Assembly: GCA_036362985.1 (NCBI GenBank)
Contig: JAYGXS010000008.1
Location: 19,815,281-19,879,280, forward strand
Direction: 5' to 3'
Source: Ligula intestinalis
Lineage: Eukaryota; Platyhelminthes; Cestoda; Diphyllobothriidea; Diphyllobothriidae
Length of the DNA: 64,000 bases
The translations under genes and the position numbers were made by a program. Below, one piece after another: positions 59,822 to 64,000 of the stretch. How positions within the stretch are numbered: the first letter of the stretch is position 1; each line of letters begins with the position of its first letter. The notes beneath the pieces are model-generated. The model worked only from the letters and a program-made list of their open reading frames with translations. It did not search any database and was not told the origin of the DNA.

Positions 59822-59990
59822 GATTAAATGCTTCGGGTGTTGGATTTCTAACCAACAGGTTACGGGTTCCGGCTTCAGGGCTTGTAAAATATAGGGTTGC
59901 TAATGGTTGACTGAGGAGGATGATAATCAAGAAATGAACAGTCCAGTCTCCCTTGGTTTATGCAGTAATGTCTTTGCTCTCCTAATCCTT
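59822..59990 (+). repeat. tRNA-derived SINE, degraded
   Basis: CAGGTTACGGGTTCCGGCTT as B box, TTGCTAATGGTTGACTGAGG body, CAGTCCAGTCTCCCTTGGTT tail. Confidence 0.5.
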
Positions 59991-60090
59991 GTTGTTTTGC
60001 TCCTGAGAGCAGAACTCGAGTGTGAGCCACACGGCACTGTTATGACAAATGTTTTCCGTACTCAGATCGGCGAGAACTCGTCTAACAAAG

Positions 60091-60262
60091 CTATGTTTTG
60101 TCCAAAAAGATATCTTTTGACGGCAATGACTGTCAGGTTGACGGATTTGATGGTTTTAACAACTTGTCAGCCCGACAGAAGGACGTTGCCATCGTATTAT
60201 TACTCGATACCGTTCGCAGGGTTTTCGAAAGTGCTTCACAGTTTCATCCGGACCATTACCAG
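60091..60262 (+). CDS. Candidate internal exon of an unidentified gene
   Basis: Between an acceptor-like CAAAG and a donor CAG|GTATGG lies a 172-bp open frame (57 codons) with a protein-like composition: VDGFDGFNNLSARQKDVAIV, LLLDTVRRVFESASQFHPDH. It has amphipathic helix character and no transposon match. A stop just upstream in the same frame fits an exon start. I do not recognise the family and found no partner exon. Confidence 0.25.
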
Positions 60263-61814
60263 GTATGGTCCGCATATACCCACTCTCAACACTTTTGGTT
60301 TCATCGCCACCTATTTTTATTGTATTAGGTTTGTGCCTGGCAGCCGAGAACCAATGAGTGCCTGGGACACTTCACTAAGTGCGAGTCAGCATTTTTTCGA
60401 AACATTTGAGCTTATATCAGAGTCCTAGGTGGCTGACCTACTGTCACATCATTGACTATGGGTCGATGTTGCATTATGTGGACATCTCTTCCTCAGAAGA
60501 ATTCTGATGTATCAAGGCCGTTCTACGTAAACGCAATATGCTTCATTTATGTGGATAAACATATATTCGCTGTTAGTAAACTAAATATACCGAAGCCGAA
60601 AGTTATCTCTTCGGCGCATAGGTGACGGTAATCGCTGCCGAGAATTAGTTGTTGGACTTTACCATTAAGCCGAGCCTTTTTCATGGGAATAGGGAAAAGT
60701 TGATACATAAAAATTGTTCGTGCTTATCAAAAAACAACCGAGGACAGTTTCGCGTGAAGTGAAAAGTAATTGAAAAAACATCATAAGAGAGGAAGCTTAA
60801 CAGCCGACCTCCGGTTTTCACGGGGTTCAGGGACCATAGCTACCCGCGAATATCTGCAACTTGCTAATTCTTGAGGCGAGTTAATAAACGATTATACGCA
60901 CCTATGCTCATTTCAAAAGATCAAAGTATACCTTAAACTGTCATCTGAAAGCAATTAAGTATTGTATGAAAATCATCTTACTACATGAACCTTGAGAATA
61001 TATGGCTTACGCGAACGCACCAACAACTGCTACCCTTATCAAAGCGGACACTAATCAGGTAAATCCCTACATTCAGGTACGCACATTTAATAATAATACC
61101 TGAAAATTAATAAATCATTCCTTTATCACAAAAAATGTACGCAGATACGAAACTGAATGAAAACTAGTCAAGTCAAGTCAAGTCCAATCTATTAAAGGAA
61201 ATATATGCAAACGCCTTTGAACTCTCTCTTGGTACATAGGATTTAAGAAATGCATCGGCATAGCTGAACATTCCAAAGAAGTCGTTGACACAATTTCAGA
61301 CAACTATTCGCTTGTTTCAAGTAATAAACTCACACTCAAATTACACGAGCCAGCAGTGTAACTGAGGAAGAAGAGCAGACAGTTAAAATACTCCTAAGGC
61401 TGGCTCATAATTCAAAAGGGAATGTCATTTGTGGTTTTTTAGGAGAAAAACTGTCGCTCGTTCGGGAAGTATGTGAATGATAGGGGCATGATGCTTCTGT
61501 GAATGTTGACGGTAGCCATGGCGTCCATGACGAGTTATATCTACATCCGAAGGACCATACGAGGAGGAGACCTCGGAGTCATGAGGACGTCCCGAAGACC
61601 GGAGATGCGACCATGATACGCCTTTGCTGTGCCAAGAGCCGAGGAACCCGCCACGTCGTCAGCAGTCGGTCGATACGAGAAAGGGTGTGACAGGGCCGCG
61701 TAGCCTAGGACCATAGGTGCGGTAGATGCGTCCTCAGACACGATCGGCGCAGATCGCATAGTGAGTAGAGACGTCATAGCTAGATAATGGCTGAAACGCA
61801 TTTGGTTAAGTACG
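60263..61814. other. No recognisable feature
   Basis: A four-fold AAGTC repeat lies near 61166-61184. Frames at 61.5-61.8 kb are unassigned. Confidence 0.35.
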
Positions 61815-63520
61815 ATTAATAATAATACTACTACTTACAAATTACTATTAGTATATATTTATAGCATTTCTAGCATTTCAGGAGTTGGATGTAGAGCGCT
61901 TCAATTTTTGGATTCGGAATACTTCAGTGATTGGATTTGGAGTACTTGATCTCAACGATACTCATTAAATCGGTCTAGGTTTGCCTTAAAAACATCCACG
62001 AAAGGGGACATGATAATAGCCGCAGGAAGGGCATTCCATGCGTGGATTACCCTCTTAGAGAAAAAGAATTTTCTTGGGTCAAGTCTTGCCCCAGTCACAC
62101 GTAATTTGAGGGGGTGTCCTCGCAGGCTAGAGGTGGTGGCCCGCTCAAAGAAGTCATTTGTTTGGAGGCAGCACTCCTGACCACGCAACATGTGAAATGC
62201 CTTGATTACGTCCCCACGTAGCTGCCTGTAATCCAGAGGAAACAAGTCAAGATTTACCAATCGGGTCTCATAAGGGAGGTTCCGTTGGCCTCGTACTAAT
62301 TTTGTTGCACGTCTTTGTACTCTTTCGAGGTTTTTTTGTCTCTGGCTGTCCAAGGTCTCCAGGCTTGGTTGGCAAATCCCAGTTGAGGTCGCACGAACGT
62401 GCTGAATACCTTGCCAAATACAACTTTGTCAAACTTAGCAAAGGTGCGCTTGATTAGATACAAGATCGACATTGCGGATTTAGCCACTTTCAGGACGTGG
62501 AGTGATGGCTTCAGTGAAGGCGTGAACCACACCCCCAGGTCTTTCTGAGCCTCTACCTCTGGCAGCGGCGTGTGATTCAGGTAATACACCCTCCGAGGCG
62601 TAGTGCTGGTTCTACCAAAGCGCATTTGGTTGCATTTGGCCACATTGAATGGCATGAGCCAAAGGGTCAACCATTGCTCCAGTCTATGCAAATTTGCCTG
62701 GAGGTTTACTTCATCGTCTTGGTTGCGTATGGCCTTCCAAAGTTGTATGTCATCAGCAAACATTGCGATTTCGCAGTCTAGTCCGTTTATGCAGTCATCA
62801 ATATATATAAGGAAGAGAATAGGGCCAATAGCAGATCCCTGTGGAACCCCGCTCTCAACTACTACCTTTGCCGACCGCTGTTCGCCAATATATACGGTCT
62901 GGGTACGACCAGTCAAGAAGTTTGCGATCCACTGTAAAAGGTTTCCCCGTACCCCTATGCGGCTGAGCTTGTATAAGAGACGTTGATGACGCACCATGTC
63001 AAACGCCTTCTTGAAGTCTACGAAGACTGTATGCACCGTATTCCCTTTAACGATCGCTCGGGTCCATTGTTCTAGGCAATAGAGCAGATTGGTCAAGCAG
63101 GACCTTCCCCTGCGGAATCCGTGCTGCTTATCAGAAAGAAGTTGATTTGCTCCAAAAAGTGCATCAGCTCGCGTTTGACTATGCGTTCCATAAGCTTGCA
63201 GGATATTGAGGTGAGGCTGACCGGTCTATAATTATTTTCGGTCACCCGACTCCCACTGTTGTGGATGGGTGAGATCCACGCTGCCTTCCAATCTGGTGGC
63301 ACTTGTCCAGTATTAAGAGAAGCTCGGATGATAAGGTACAGGGGTACCGCCAACTCTATGGCTAGCTCTTTTAATAGCTTTGCAGGTATGTCATCTGGAC
63401 CTGATGACTTCGTTTCTTTAAGCTGTAGAAGTTCTCGCAGAATGGTAGCTTCGGTGAGTGCAACCGAGTCTGTGGTCTGGATCACACCCACACTGCAGTT
63501 AATAGCGGTTTACTTCCCCC
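61815..63520 (-). mobile_element. CR1-type non-LTR reverse transcriptase, nearly intact
   Basis: Three overlapping minus-strand frames form one protein. 63491-63093: SSGPDDIPAKLLKELA, NYRPVSLTSISCKLMERIVK. 63096-62296: FVDFKKAFDMVRHQRLLYKL (motif A), GVPQGSAIGPILFLIYIDD (motif B), MFADDIQLW (intact catalytic FADD), AQKDLGVWF. 62353-61952: LERVQRRATKLVRGQRNLPY, RLVNLDLFPLDYRQLRGDVI, FFSKRVIHAWNALPA. Two single-base shifts (near 63140, and in a run of A near 62335) break it. The 3' end runs into TAGTAGTATTATTATTAA. The 5' endonuclease part is absent. Confidence 0.85.
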
Positions 63521-64000
63521 TTCATCGTCGGCGGTAGCCAAATAATTAACGAAAATTTTAGTTAAGTTCTAGAAAGCAAAATCTGTGAACTAGTGAATCC
63601 GCAAATACTGAACCATGAAAAGGCGGAGATCAAGTGTATTTAAAAATCCAGGTTTAAAATTTGCCTTATATATGCCATGCACCTTATACTTTTATCCATA
63701 CGCATCAGGAAATATTACACTGAAATTTGAGTGCAACCTAACAATCCATGCATACTTTGACAGCCTACATTTTACGTCCTTTGGTTCGTTAGACATGAGA
63801 CTGATTCGACGGGACAGTGGTTCTCAGTCCCTCATCAGTGGCCACAGCCGATGCTTTCCAATCTACGCATTCCCGATTGGGCAACTGGACACAATTTCAG
63901 GCACTACAGCCGCAGAGTCTGCTTCCTCTGTGTGTGTAGCCGACGCACAACATTGCTTTGCCTGGCGTCCTTTGTCAAGGCCAGCCGCCTCAAGGTCATA
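63521..64000. other. No recognisable feature
   Basis: Nothing supported. Confidence 0.35.

Overview
This window is eukaryotic and looks like flatworm (cestode or trematode) genomic DNA. It has two spliced animal housekeeping genes, Rab11 with a P-loop and 33-42 bp introns near its 5' end, and ROMO1. Everything else is a dense bed of retroelement debris: Penelope-like elements (PLEs) with GIY-YIG domains, RTE-, CR1- and Jockey-type non-LTR elements, a Ty3/gypsy integrase, and tRNA-derived SINEs. Very small 5' introns and this mix of elements suit a platyhelminth; no species call is possible from sequence alone. There is one assembly gap (Ns, 28219-28412) inside a GAT/ATG microsatellite. No operons, CRISPR arrays or bacterial genes were seen.

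Layout. 0-18 kb: degraded PLE copies of at least three families (0-0.4, 0.8-1.9, 5.8-7.7, 8.1-8.5, 17.1-17.7 kb), a 336-bp tandem repeat (13.7-14.6 kb), one LTR-like copy (15.7-16.2 kb) and SINEs. 18-28 kb: a run of small elements bounded by hammerhead-ribozyme-like cores in opposed orientation, a 183-bp hairpin MITE, and more SINEs. 28-38 kb: inverted gypsy integrase fragments, a PLE GIY-YIG domain, Jockey-type 3' fragments and a second LTR-like copy. 37.9-41.3 kb: a PLE remnant split by a 3.1-kb RTE-type element. 44.8-57 kb: the genic core, with Rab11 (minus) and ROMO1 (plus) head to head about 680 bp apart. The 8.3-kb ROMO1 intron holds a three-level nest of non-LTR insertions with visible target-site duplications. 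57-64 kb: SINEs, one unassigned candidate exon and a nearly intact CR1-type reverse transcriptase.

The most interesting system is the PLE-linked ribozyme set. At least fourteen loci carry a CTGATGA (or CTGAAGA) box, a stem-loop, then GAAA(C), the layout of a hammerhead ribozyme core. Several sit in inverted pairs flanking short GIY-YIG-derived coding pieces or nothing at all, giving MITE-like foldback elements. PLEs are known to carry hammerhead motifs in their terminal repeats; the paired inverted layout, coding-poor derivatives and sequence families seen here are what deserve a closer look.

The two cellular genes are well supported by conserved motifs and splice sites. The Rab11 3' exon (its prenylated tail) was not found.
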